Shown: in pieces, positions 1 to 6,944 of the stretch
Numbering within the stretch: the stretch's first letter is position 1
How the letters are laid out: each line of letters opens with the position of its first letter
Assembly (NCBI GenBank): GCA_043735935.1
Contig: JAYTDO010000581.1
Location: 1 to 16,310 of the forward strand
Source: JANLQB01 sp043735935
GTDB lineage: Bacteria; Verrucomicrobiota; Verrucomicrobiia; Chthoniobacterales; Chthoniobacteraceae
Direction: 5' to 3'
Length of the DNA stretch: 16,310 nucleotides
Notes under the pieces: model-generated
Databases searched by the model: none
Told to the model about the DNA's origin: nothing
The model's input: the letters and a program-made list of their open reading frames with translations, nothing else
Translations under genes and position numbers: made by a program

Positions 1-1022
1 TTCAGGCCGACCGGGCGATTGATGGCCACCTGGACCGCGGCGTAGACAGTGCCCCAGCGGCCCTCCCCGAGTTGGCTGACGATTTGATACGCGCCGACCA
101 TGGTGCCGATCAGGCTCTCGCCCGAGGTGGCGCCTGAAGTGGATCCGGCGGGCGCTTGGGATGTGGCCCAGACGGCTTCGCCGGTGCCGGGTGGGGGTGG
201 CGTTGGAGATTCCGCTGGGGGCTCTACAGGAGCGGGCACTCCTTTGGGTGCCGCGGGATTGTCCAAACGCACGGTGGGTGCAAAAGCGGGACTCGGCACT
301 GCTACCGGCACCGCAGTGGCGCGGGCAACGGGTATCGGCGCGACGGCTTTGGGCTGAACTGGAATGGCGGACGGCTGGGCAGCGACGGCGCGCGGTTGGG
401 GGACGGCGGTAGCTTGCGGAGAGGCGACGGCTTTGGGCTGAACTGGAACGGCGGACGGCTGGGCAGCGACGGCGCGCGGCTGCACGGTGGTGGCAGGGGA
501 CGCGGGGACGGCGCGCGGTTGGACCGTGGTCGCGGGGGACGGCTGAAGAGCCACGACGCGCGGTTGCGAGGTCGTGGCGGGCATCGGGGTGGCGATGACG
601 GTGGACGCCGTTGGCGAAACCGGATTCTGGACCGGCGCCATCATCTGCGTCGGCATGGCGATTTCCTGTGTCGGGGCAAATTCCCGTTCCACTGCGGCCC
701 GGAGCGCCGCGGGGTCGACCGGCTTTGTCAGCACTTGATGAGGCTGCGTCTGCTCAGGGTAATCGCTCAGATCGTAGCCGCTGATGAGGATCGTGCGGAC
801 ATTCGGATATCGCGTCAGCATCTGATCCCGCAAAGTGAAGCCATCCATCGGGCTCATCACCACGTCGGTGATCAAAAGATCGATTCCGCCCAGCGCCTCC
901 GCGTTCTCCAGGCCCTTTTCGCCCGTGGTGGCCACGCGAAGATCGTGTCCGGGGATCGTCTTTAGTACGGCGAGGAGCGATTGAATGACGCTGGTATCGT
1001 CATCGACCAATAGGATTCTCAT
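1..1022 (-). CDS. Response-regulator receiver / Pro-Ala-Gln linker / Ser-Thr protein kinase fusion (3' end outside window)
   Basis: Reading down from ATG at 1022, the frame stays open for 340 codons and leaves the window. Residues 1-115 are a CheY-like receiver: acidic pair D8/D9 in LLVDDDT, phospho-acceptor D53 in LLITDVV, S81 in LISGYD and K100 in VLTKPV. Residues ~116-303 are a low-complexity linker rich in Pro, Ala, Val and Gln. From ~307 the sequence GAYQIVSQLGEGRWGTVYAA is the start of a Hanks-type kinase domain, with the glycine-rich loop at LGEGRWGTV. The edge codon begins AA, so it may be the lysine of the VALK strand. Its ATG overlaps the TGA of the upstream TPR gene (ATGA), which suggests translational coupling. 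Inference: a phosphorelay input controls or localises a Ser/Thr kinase. Catalytic residues after the glycine loop cannot be seen, so kinase activity is unproven. Confidence 0.85.
   Translation of the reverse strand, partial: MRILLVDDDTSVIQSLLAVLKTIPGHDLRVATTGEKGLENAEALGGIDLLITDVVMSPMDGFTLRDQMLTRYPNVRTILISGYDLSDYPEQTQPHQVLTKPVDPAALRAAVEREFAPTQEIAMPTQMMAPVQNPVSPTASTVIATPMPATTSQPRVVALQPSPATTVQPRAVPASPATTVQPRAVAAQPSAVPVQPKAVASPQATAVPQPRAVAAQPSAIPVQPKAVAPIPVARATAVPVAVPSPAFAPTVRLDNPAAPKGVPAPVEPPAESPTPPPPGTGEAVWATSQAPAGSTSGATSGESLIGTMVGAYQIVSQLGEGRWGTVYAAVQVAINRPVGL
341..479 (-). repeat. 84-bp-period direct repeat inside the receiver-kinase linker
   Basis: Bases 341-395 and 425-479 are identical except for one base, at a spacing of 84 bp (28 codons). 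Both encode a segment ending in PVQPKAVA, preceded by QPRAVAAQPSA. Shorter related pieces (VQPRAV) occur between 480 and 540. The period keeps the reading frame, so the linker has probably lengthened by recent in-frame tandem duplication. Confidence 0.85.
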
Positions 1023-2122
1023 GGAGCGGCGTCTTTCTCGAGTGTCTGCGAAGCAGGGAATTTCTGGCCGAGCACCGGTGGCTCGGCATTGGTGGCCTGA
1101 AGCTCGTCCTTGTAATAGAGCCGGATCACGTAGCCCAAGTACTTTCGGTTCTCACGCTTCGGATCACGCACGTCGGGGGCCGGCTGGTTGTATTCCACCT
1201 CCAGGATTTCCGTGTCTTCCTCGCGCCAGTCCACCGGCGCGGTGCTGAAGCGGTTTTGCACATCGGCGCTCGTCCGCTGCGGTTTGTCATCCACGTTGTC
1301 GTAAAAGAGCACCTGGATCACCACGTCCTTCACGTTGATCTTCGTCTTCGTCCGCAACTGAATCGGCACCTTGATCTTGAAATGGGTCAGCGCTTTCGGA
1401 TCGTGCGCGTCCTCCATCGCGATCTGCCCGAGCCCCAGCGTCGCGTTCAGGATGGTGCCACCTCCGCTCTGCGCGTTCGGATCGCTCGTCCCCAGCGCCG
1501 CCTGCGTGGCCATGATCGCCTGCTTCATCTTCGCATCCGCCGCGGCGAAATAAACGCCCGCCGATTCCCCCATGTCGTACACCCGTTTCCAATGCTCGGT
1601 CGCTTTGTCGGCCAGGCCCATCTTATCGAAAGTCACCGCGATCTCCGCGATCGCCGCCGGGTTCCGCGGATCGAGTCCATTCGCCTCCCGGAAACGGATC
1701 AGCGCATTGCTCGTATCCCCACGCTCGCGCAATGCCTTGCCCTGCTGCATCATCTCCCCAAAACGCGTATCCGGTGCGGGATCGAGCCTCGCCGTTGGGA
1801 GCGGCTGCGGTTTTGCGGGCGGCATGATCGGCCCCGTCACCATCTGCGCCACCGCGCCCGGCGCCGTATCGGGAAAGGGATCTTCGAGCACGAGGCCCTG
1901 TTCCTTGTCCGGCTGTCCCTTGTCCGGCCGGCGCGGCCCCCCGAGATTCGGGAGTGATACCGAGTTCGACGCCTGTGTGTTCGACGGCGGATTTCTCACC
2001 CGCTTCACAAACGCCCAGCTCAATGCCCCGATCTGCGTGAGCGCGACCACACCGAGGACGCTGATCGAGATGATGAAGGTCCGTCCGGGTGTCTGTTTGG
2101 AATAAGGCAGCGCCGCAGGCAT
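1019..2122 (-). CDS. Membrane-anchored TPR protein of unknown function
   Basis: A 367-residue protein with a short positively charged N-terminus and one hydrophobic segment at ~15-38 (FIISISVLGVVALTQIGALS), so it is probably a single-pass inner-membrane protein. Residues 45-117 are Pro-rich and low complexity. Residues ~118-185 have a TPR-like pattern: GKALRERGDTSNALIRFREA, then NPAAIAEIAVTFDKMGLADKA. Residues ~220-367 look beta-rich, with strands such as FKIKVPIQLRTKTKINVKDV and YLGYVIRLYYKDE; I do not recognise a named family there. The stop overlaps the start of the receiver-kinase gene by four bases, so the two products are probably made together and may interact. No clear Shine-Dalgarno precedes ATG 2122. 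The orientation of the C-terminal part (periplasmic or cytoplasmic) cannot be decided from the sequence. Confidence 0.8.
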   Translation of the reverse strand: MPAALPYSKQTPGRTFIISISVLGVVALTQIGALSWAFVKRVRNPPSNTQASNSVSLPNLGGPRRPDKGQPDKEQGLVLEDPFPDTAPGAVAQMVTGPIMPPAKPQPLPTARLDPAPDTRFGEMMQQGKALRERGDTSNALIRFREANGLDPRNPAAIAEIAVTFDKMGLADKATEHWKRVYDMGESAGVYFAAADAKMKQAIMATQAALGTSDPNAQSGGGTILNATLGLGQIAMEDAHDPKALTHFKIKVPIQLRTKTKINVKDVVIQVLFYDNVDDKPQRTSADVQNRFSTAPVDWREEDTEILEVEYNQPAPDVRDPKRENRKYLGYVIRLYYKDELQATNAEPPVLGQKFPASQTLEKDAAP

Positions 2123-2252
2123 TTGGTCGGGGAAAGAAAACGGCGACCAGCCTAAGTTTCCATCGCCGCAGTGTCAAACGTCGTGGCGCCGCCGATTGGG
2201 AATAAGAATCGCGTCCGCGCGGGATCATAGTCGATGTTCGCACCCAGCCCCA
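2123..2252. promoter_or_regulatory. Divergent intergenic region between the TPR and TolC-like genes
   Basis: These 130 bp separate the two divergent starts and must contain both promoters if the genes are transcribed from here. I see no convincing -35/-10 pair in either direction and no strong palindrome. An in-frame TTG at 2196 would extend the TolC-like protein by 19 residues into this region, but that extension lacks signal-peptide character. Confidence 0.35.
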
Positions 2253-3749
2253 ATGCCCCTTTCCGCGCGTCTCTCCATTTGCACCCTGCTCGCCCTGCCG
2301 CTCCTCGCCGTCGCCGGCGAGAATATCTCGCGCCCTGGCGTGCTTCACCTCTCGCTCGACGATGCCATCCGCATGGCGCTGGCGAAAAACTTTTCCATCG
2401 AGATCTCGCGCTTTGAGCCGAAGATCGCGCGCGAACGCGTCACCTCCAGCCTCGGCCGTTTCGACCCTCGGCTCGACATGCGCTACGACCACTCCGAGGA
2501 CACCCAGCGCGATCTCTTCTTTAACGGCACCCACCTCCCGCGCTCCAGCATCCTCCAGGGCGACAACGTCAGCACCGGCCTCAGCGGCATCACTCCGCTC
2601 GGCACCCAGTACGACCTCGGCCTCAGCCAGCGCCTCCGTTCCGGCACCTTCAATACCTTCGACGAAGACTACACCACCCAAGCCAGCATCGGCCTCCGCC
2701 AGCCGCTCCTCCGCGACGCCGGGCCCACCGCGAATCTCGCCTCCCTCCGCATCGCCCGGAACAACCTGCTCGCCTCCGACTGGCTCCTCTCCCAGCGCAT
2801 CATCGACACCGTCACCAACACCGTCTTCACCTACAACGAACTCGCCCTCGGCCACGAGAATCTCGACCTCGCCCGACGCTCCCGCGCACTCGCCCAGCAG
2901 CTCCTCGATGACAACACGCAGCGCGCCAACATCGGCGTCATGTCCCCGCTCAATATCACCACCGCCCGCGCCGAAGTCGCCGCGCGCGAAGAGGGCGTCA
3001 TCCTCGCCCAGCGGCAGGTGAAGGATAACGAAAACTTCCTCAAGCAGCTCGTCACCGACGACCTCGCCACCATGCTCGGCATCGCGGTCGAGATCGATGC
3101 TCCGCCCTCGCCCGCCTTTCACGCCGATGTCCGCGGCGGCATCCGCGAGGCACTCGAAATCCGGCCCGACTACCGTCAGGCCATCCTCGACCTCGAGCGC
3201 CGGAACATCTCCCTTTCCTTCGAGAAAAATCAGGCCCTTCCCCGTCTCGACCTCACCGGCAGCCTCAGCCTCCTCGGGTTTGATAATGATCCCGGCACCA
3301 GTCTCGATCGCACCACTCGGCGCGACCAGACCTCCTGGACGGCGGGCGCGATTTTCAGCGTGCCCATCCCGAATCGCGAAGGCCGCGGCGCGGAAAACGC
3401 CGCACGCCTCAGCGCCGCTCAGGCGCTCGTGAATCTCCAGCGGCTCGAACAGCAGATCGTCGTGGATGTGGACAACGCCTCCGGCCAGATCATCACCGCG
3501 CGCGAGCGCATCGCCTCCACCGCCGAGGCCAGCAAACTCGCGCAGGAAAGCCTCGACGCCGGCGGCGAACGGCTCCGCGCGGGCACCGGCACCACCTTCG
3601 AAGTCCTCGAACTCCAGAAGCGCCTCGTCGAAGCCGTCTTCGCCCAGCAGCGCGCCCGCTCCGATTACAACAAGGCCGTCAACGAATACTACCGCCAGAC
3701 CGGCGTGACGCTCCGCGTTTACCGCATCAGCCTCGAAGGCGCCCGCTAG
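2253..3749 (+). CDS. TolC-family outer-membrane efflux protein
   Basis: ATG 2253 is chosen because it directly begins a signal peptide (MPLSARLSICTLLALPLLAV, then AGEN); a TTG at 2196 adds only a non-hydrophobic extension. The mature protein shows the OEP pattern of two repeats. The first opens with LSLDDAIRMALAKNFSIE, followed by long helical stretches rich in Ala, Arg and Gln (IARNNLLASDWLLSQR, LARRSRALAQQLLDDNTQRA). The second opens at REALEIRPDYRQAILDLERR, followed by the beta segment LDLTGSLSLLGF and a final long helix. Length (498 aa) is typical of the family. TolC homologues form trimeric outer-membrane channels for tripartite pumps or type I secretion. No membrane-fusion or inner-membrane pump gene is adjacent, so substrate and partners are unknown. 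The gene ends 22 bp from the convergent upp stop. Confidence 0.9.
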   Translation: MPLSARLSICTLLALPLLAVAGENISRPGVLHLSLDDAIRMALAKNFSIEISRFEPKIARERVTSSLGRFDPRLDMRYDHSEDTQRDLFFNGTHLPRSSILQGDNVSTGLSGITPLGTQYDLGLSQRLRSGTFNTFDEDYTTQASIGLRQPLLRDAGPTANLASLRIARNNLLASDWLLSQRIIDTVTNTVFTYNELALGHENLDLARRSRALAQQLLDDNTQRANIGVMSPLNITTARAEVAAREEGVILAQRQVKDNENFLKQLVTDDLATMLGIAVEIDAPPSPAFHADVRGGIREALEIRPDYRQAILDLERRNISLSFEKNQALPRLDLTGSLSLLGFDNDPGTSLDRTTRRDQTSWTAGAIFSVPIPNREGRGAENAARLSAAQALVNLQRLEQQIVVDVDNASGQIITARERIASTAEASKLAQESLDAGGERLRAGTGTTFEVLELQKRLVEAVFAQQRARSDYNKAVNEYYRQTGVTLRVYRISLEGAR

Positions 3750-3771
3750 CGGCGGCTTGCGCGGGCGCGGC

Positions 3772-4425
3772 TCATTCGCCCGTCGTCCCGAAATACCGGT
3801 CGCCCGCATCGCCCACGCCGGGCACGATGTAAGCGCGTTCATCCATCCCCGGATCGATCGCGGCGGTGAAAATGGGCACGTCGGGATGCGCGGTGCGGAG
3901 TTGCGCGATGCCCTTTGGGCAGCTCACCAGGCAGGTGAAACGCAGCGAAGTCGCCCCCGCTTCCTTGAGCTGCGTGATGGCCGCCGTGGCGCTCCAGCCC
4001 GTCGCCAGCATCGGGTCGCACACGATCACGTCCGCCTCGCCGAGATGCGGCGGGGCTTTGAAATAATAACTCTCCGGGCGATGCGTCGTCTCGTTCCGAT
4101 ACATGCCGATGTGGGCCACGCTCACATCCGGCAGCAGGCTCAGCATGCCATCGAGCAAGCCGAGTCCGGCGCGCAGGATGGGCGCCACGATGATGGGCCG
4201 GGCGAGCACGTGCCCTTCGCATTCCGCCAGCGGAGTGCGGACTGTGCGGGAGGCGGTTTGAAGATCGCGCGTGACTTCAAAGACGAGGAGCGTCGCCAGT
4301 TCCGTGAGCCGCGAGCGGAATTCGCGCGACGTGGTGGTCGCGTCCCGGAGCTGCGTGAGTTTCACGCGGATGAGCGGATGTTCCACGACGCTCACGCCGG
4401 GAATGGTGGAGAGTGAGTCGGACAC
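3772..4425 (-). CDS. upp: Uracil phosphoribosyltransferase
   Basis: UPRT converts uracil and PRPP to UMP in pyrimidine salvage. The 217-residue product matches the family from end to end: N-terminal VSVVEHPLIRVKLTQLRD, central ILRAGLGLLDGMLSLLP, the PRPP-loop region CDPMLATGWSA, and the C-terminal uracil-binding signature YIVPGVGDAGDRYFGT. The length is normal. The start is GTG at 4425; a later GTG at VSVVEHPL is possible, since many homologues begin close to that segment. One oddity is the Trp in DPMLATGWSA, where the enteric form I know is DPMLATGGS. No clear Shine-Dalgarno is visible. Upstream lies a gene-free stretch with hairpin repeats that would be in the upp leader if the promoter is beyond them. 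Confidence 0.95.
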   Translation of the reverse strand: MSDSLSTIPGVSVVEHPLIRVKLTQLRDATTTSREFRSRLTELATLLVFEVTRDLQTASRTVRTPLAECEGHVLARPIIVAPILRAGLGLLDGMLSLLPDVSVAHIGMYRNETTHRPESYYFKAPPHLGEADVIVCDPMLATGWSATAAITQLKEAGATSLRFTCLVSCPKGIAQLRTAHPDVPIFTAAIDPGMDERAYIVPGVGDAGDRYFGTTGE

Positions 4426-4507
4426 GCGGCGGGTGATACCCGAGAGCGCGGCGAATGTCGCGAGTGAATTATCGCCCGCTCCGAATCTTCCGGGCGGTCA
4501 TCCGGGT

Positions 4508-4620
4508 GCCTCGGAGGTCGTTCCGAAAAGTCGGAAAGGCCTTCCACGAGCCTCGGAGGCCATTCCGAAAAGTCGGAAGGGCTTTCCATGAGCCTCGGAG
4601 GCCATTCCGAAAAGTGGGGA
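4508..4620. repeat. Three 42-bp tandem units, each forming a hairpin
   Basis: Units begin at 4508, 4550 and 4592 with GCCTCGGAGG. Each contains TTCCGA-AAAG-TCGGAA, a perfect 6-bp stem with a 4-base loop, at 4521-4536 and 4563-4578. In the third unit the right arm is degenerate (TGGGGA). After one mismatched pair the stem extends by about four more pairs in both intact units, although the outer-arm bases differ between them (GGTC with GGCC; GGCC with GGGCT). GCCTCGGAGGC is itself a 4-bp stem with a 3-base loop. The structure can form on either strand. Confidence 0.85.
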
Positions 4621-4722
4621 CGAAAAACGACAGGCCCCTCCGCCTCTGATGAAGGGCTTAAATGGCGTTTTTTGATCATTTTACCCCACCCGAACACCCG
4701 CCGCCACCGCCGGGCCGCCTGG

Positions 4723-4763
4723 AAATAGAAAGCGCGGCCCGGGAGTGAGCTCCGGGCCGCGCT
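4723..4763 (-). terminator. Intrinsic terminator of the RRM gene
   Basis: On the minus strand AGCGCGGCCCGGAG pairs with CTCCGGGCCGCGCT (4731-4763) as a long GC-rich stem with a small loop, followed directly by TTTCTATTT. It begins about 25 bases after the RRM stop codon. There is no matching U-run in the plus direction, so it acts for minus-strand transcription. Confidence 0.9.
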
Positions 4764-4787
4764 AAAACGAATCTTCCCTAGTGGGAC

Positions 4788-5219
4788 CTAATAACGGCGA
4801 TCTCCGCCCCCGCCGCCGCCGAAGTCGCGACGTCCGCCGCCGCCACCCCCGCCGCCGCCGCCACCACCTCCGCGTCCTCCGCGTCCACCCCCACCTCCTC
4901 CTCCGCCGCCGCCGAAGTCGCGGCGTCCACCGCCGCCGCCGCCGCCGCGATCACCGCGATCACCGCGGTCGTCGCGAGGACGTGCTTCGTTGACGGTGAG
5001 GGCCCGACCCTCAATGTCCTTGCCGTGGAGGGTGTTGATGGCCGTTTGCGCTTCGTCGTCGCTGCCCATGGTGACGAAGGCGAAGCCTCGGGATTTGCCG
5101 GTGAACTTATCTTGGATCAGCATCACTTCGCTGACTGTGCCCGCTGAGCCGAATAGGTCCTGCAGGTCGGTTTCCGTGGTGTTGAACGGGAGGTTCCCCA
5201 CGTAAAGTTTGTTGCCCAT
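4788..5219 (-). CDS. Glycine-rich RRM RNA-binding protein
   Basis: A 143-residue protein. Residues 4-80 are one RNA-recognition motif with RNP2 LYVGNL (5-10) and RNP1 KSRGFAFV (42-49), both with the aromatic residues that stack on RNA. Residues 81-143 are an RGD/RGG and poly-glycine tail containing two RRDFGGGG blocks (~99-106 and ~129-136), ending DRRY. This architecture is shared by bacterial Rbp proteins (cyanobacteria and others) and plant glycine-rich proteins, which bind single-stranded RNA and are often cold-responsive. ATG 5219 is chosen because MGNKLYVGNL begins the RRM directly; the frame is open further upstream, but that extension has no RRM-like content. No obvious Shine-Dalgarno. 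Transcription ends at the strong terminator downstream. RNA targets are unknown. Confidence 0.92.
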   Translation of the reverse strand: MGNKLYVGNLPFNTTETDLQDLFGSAGTVSEVMLIQDKFTGKSRGFAFVTMGSDDEAQTAINTLHGKDIEGRALTVNEARPRDDRGDRGDRGGGGGGGRRDFGGGGGGGGGGRGGRGGGGGGGGGGGGGRRDFGGGGGGDRRY

Positions 5220-5356
5220 TTTCGTGTCTGTTTGTCGTTGATGCGAAGCCAGGATTTTCGGTGACGGTTCCCGGTCATCGGGTCTCAGGTCGTCACTGAA
5301 ATACTTCAACTGACAAACTTCCCAACCCCGAGTCTCGGCTTTGCGATTGCCTTGCG

Positions 5357-5383
5357 ATGATAGAAAGTTTCGATGAAATGCAA
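5357..5383 (-). promoter_or_regulatory. Weak candidate promoter for the RRM gene
   Basis: On the minus strand TTGCAT (5378-5383) and TATCAT (5357-5362) form a sigma70-like pair, but the spacer is 15 bp, shorter than ideal. If used, it would leave a leader of about 130 nt before ATG 5219. Confidence 0.2.
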
Positions 5384-5456
5384 AGTGAAAAGTTCCCCGC
5401 GAAAATGCGCCGGCGAGGGTCGTTGATTTCCTGCGGTCTTCCGCCAGACTGCACCC

Positions 5457-5831
5457 ATGAAAGGAATCCTTACCCTCCTCAGCCTCCTCGCCCTCGCAGT
5501 GTCGGTGAATGCTGGGGATTTCAAGCTGTATGCGACGCTGCTTGGGGAAACGCCGGTGGAGCTTTCCGATGGGGCGAAGTGGATGATGGACAAGGGGGAT
5601 GTCTTCCCGGTGCTCATGTACAAGGAGTCGCATACGAAGATGGTGCTGCAGCTCGCAGGCGCGACATTCATGGTGGATGCGGCGCTGGCGAGGATCCTGA
5701 AGTCGGAGGAAGTGCCCGCTGGGCTCGTGGTGTACCGGAAGAACGTGGAGCTTTATCTCAGCGGCAAAGCCGACAAGTGGCGTGCGGGTGTGGAACCCAA
5801 AAAGCCCGCGGAAGAACCCGCGAAGCCATAA
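5457..5831 (+). CDS. Small secreted protein of unknown function
   Basis: A 124-residue product with a clear signal peptide (MKGILTLLSLLALAVSVNA, cleavage expected before GDF). The mature part is about 105 residues with alternating hydrophobic and charged stretches: FKLYATLLGETPVELSDGAK, then GDVFPVLMYKESHTKMVLQL. It ends in a Lys/Pro/Glu tail (PKKPAEEPAKP). There are no cysteines and no lipobox. I do not recognise the family. It lies 32 bp upstream of the glutaredoxin-like gene on the same strand, so co-transcription is likely; the upstream intergenic region is shared with the divergent RRM gene. The tail and size suggest a periplasmic or envelope-associated protein, but no function is supported. 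Confidence 0.75.
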   Translation: MKGILTLLSLLALAVSVNAGDFKLYATLLGETPVELSDGAKWMMDKGDVFPVLMYKESHTKMVLQLAGATFMVDAALARILKSEEVPAGLVVYRKNVELYLSGKADKWRAGVEPKKPAEEPAKP

Positions 5832-5863
5832 CGCGCGCGCCCCGAAAAGGATCCCAATTTTCT

Positions 5864-6118
5864 ATGGCCAACAAACTGAAACTCTACGTGAAGGTGTGGT
5901 GCCCGTGGTGCAAGATGGCGGAGGAATGGCTCCAGACGCACGGCTACGCGTATGAGCAGATCGATGTGGAGAAGAACCCCGGGGATTTCGATGAGATGAT
6001 CCGGCTCTCCTCACAGAAGAAGACGCCGACGCTGGTGACGGAGGGCGGGGCGGTGCTGCCGGATTTCGGTCCCGAGGAACTGGAAGGTTTCCTCAAAACT
6101 AACCGCATCCAGCCGTGA
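5864..6118 (+). CDS. Glutaredoxin-like protein (CPWC)
   Basis: An 84-residue thioredoxin-fold protein. The redox motif is WCPWC (C13 and C16) after the first strand LKLYVKV; the cis-proline region is KKTPTLV (P55); the end follows the glutaredoxin pattern GGAVLPDFGPEELEGFL. Glutaredoxins reduce disulfides or glutathione mixed disulfides in the cytoplasm. A W at the third position of the CPxC motif differs from the common CPYC and is also seen in some NrdH/Grx-like proteins. No signal peptide. ATG 5864 is chosen over upstream in-frame codons, which would make a non-homologous extension overlapping the secreted protein. The stop overlaps the GTG of the following membrane protein (GTGA). Confidence 0.88.
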   Translation: MANKLKLYVKVWCPWCKMAEEWLQTHGYAYEQIDVEKNPGDFDEMIRLSSQKKTPTLVTEGGAVLPDFGPEELEGFLKTNRIQP

Positions 6119-6933
6119 CGCTTTCGCATATCCTGCTCGTCCTCGGAGTGGCTGTGATGAGCTTCAGCCTGCGGAGTTTCGTCTCTCCGCTGCTGCACAG
6201 GTTGGGTTCGTTCGGGGTGATCGCGACGTCGTATCTCATCGGCTGGCTCTTCACGGGCTATTGGTTTGTGGGGCTGCTGCTGGCGTCGAGCTGGCTGCTC
6301 CTTCCGTGGCTCGAGATCCTGACGCGGGTGCGGCGGATGAAGATGCCGATCGAGAGAAACCTGCGGCTGAAGTCGCCGCCGGACGAGGAAGCCTTCCCGG
6401 CGCTCGATGAGCTGACGCACGAGATCGAGGGGGAGAATTTCGAGCATGTCGACGATGTGGGTTGGGATTGGGATGACCACCAGCAGTTCTTCCGGCTCTT
6501 TTACAAGGATGAGGAACGCGCCCAGGCCGCGGTGTGCCTCATCGACAAGGAAGACATGGCGTTCTTCTACCTGAGCCTTTCGTCGCGCGCGAAGGATGGG
6601 AAGATTTGGACGACGTGGAACTACCCCTTCAGCTACAGCCTGAAGATGGTGCCGAACTGGCGGGTGAACCGCGTGCGCGGCGACCGGACCTTTCTGGAGA
6701 TCCACGAGAATCATCGCGACTTCCTCCGCGCCAACGGAGTGATCGCGGAGGATCTGCAGCCTCTCGACGGCGAGACGATCCAGGCCGAGATCGCGAAGGA
6801 TTTGCAGGCGCAGATCTCGCATAACATCGCGACGGGCGTCCTGCGGCAGGATGCGGATGGGGAGGTCCGTTACTCGTGGCGCGGCATGTTTTTCATCTGG
6901 CTGCAGTTCCTCCGGGATTTCGTGAGCCTGTGA
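6115..6933 (+). CDS. Membrane protein of unknown function
   Basis: A 272-residue product starting at GTG 6115, overlapping the glutaredoxin stop by four bases. Residues ~3-19 and ~33-69 are hydrophobic (LLVLGVAVMSFSL; then VIATSYLIGWLFTGYWFVGL with WLLLPWL), consistent with two or three membrane helices. Residues ~80-272 are soluble, with an acidic patch (DDVGWDWDDHQQFF) and a central part rich in aromatic residues (IWTTWNYPFSYSLKMVPNWR). I do not recognise a named domain. The coupling to a glutaredoxin may mean a redox-linked role, but the soluble part of this protein contains only one cysteine (AAVCLIDKEDM), so a disulfide pair inside it is not supported. Confidence 0.72.
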   Translation: MTLSHILLVLGVAVMSFSLRSFVSPLLHRLGSFGVIATSYLIGWLFTGYWFVGLLLASSWLLLPWLEILTRVRRMKMPIERNLRLKSPPDEEAFPALDELTHEIEGENFEHVDDVGWDWDDHQQFFRLFYKDEERAQAAVCLIDKEDMAFFYLSLSSRAKDGKIWTTWNYPFSYSLKMVPNWRVNRVRGDRTFLEIHENHRDFLRANGVIAEDLQPLDGETIQAEIAKDLQAQISHNIATGVLRQDADGEVRYSWRGMFFIWLQFLRDFVSL

Positions 6934-6944
6934 TTTTTTCAGCG

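Larger units (their letters stand above)
4426..4787. other. Gene-free stretch between upp and the RRM gene
   Basis: These 362 bp hold, from left to right, ~80 bp of unremarkable GC-rich sequence, a three-unit hairpin repeat array (4508-4620), a short AT-rich patch (about 4652-4684, with a T6 run and TGATCA) and an intrinsic terminator (4723-4763). The AT-rich patch could contain the upp promoter on the minus strand, but I find no good -35/-10 pair. Several reading frames stay open because the repeat period is a multiple of three; I do not accept any of them as a gene. Confidence 0.6.

Noticed and set aside
3741..3766. Possible stem GCCCGC/GCGGGC between the TolC-like gene and upp
   Set aside because: The loop is 14 bases and there is no U-run; such pairs are expected by chance in GC-rich DNA.
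1623..3842. A 739-codon open frame on the minus strand
   Set aside because: It lies opposite the TolC-like gene and overlaps the TPR gene; the translation is compositionally odd, while the plus frame has clear OEP features and a signal peptide.
4392..4697. A 101-residue minus-strand frame with 14-residue FSEWPPR repeats
   Set aside because: The repeats come from the 42-bp hairpin array, which also keeps other frames open. The frame overlaps the upp start and has no RBS. I keep the array as a structural repeat, but a translated peptide is not excluded.
5357..6118. A 253-residue version of the glutaredoxin-like protein
   Set aside because: Only the last 84 residues are glutaredoxin-like; the rest overlaps the secreted protein in another frame and has no homologous character.
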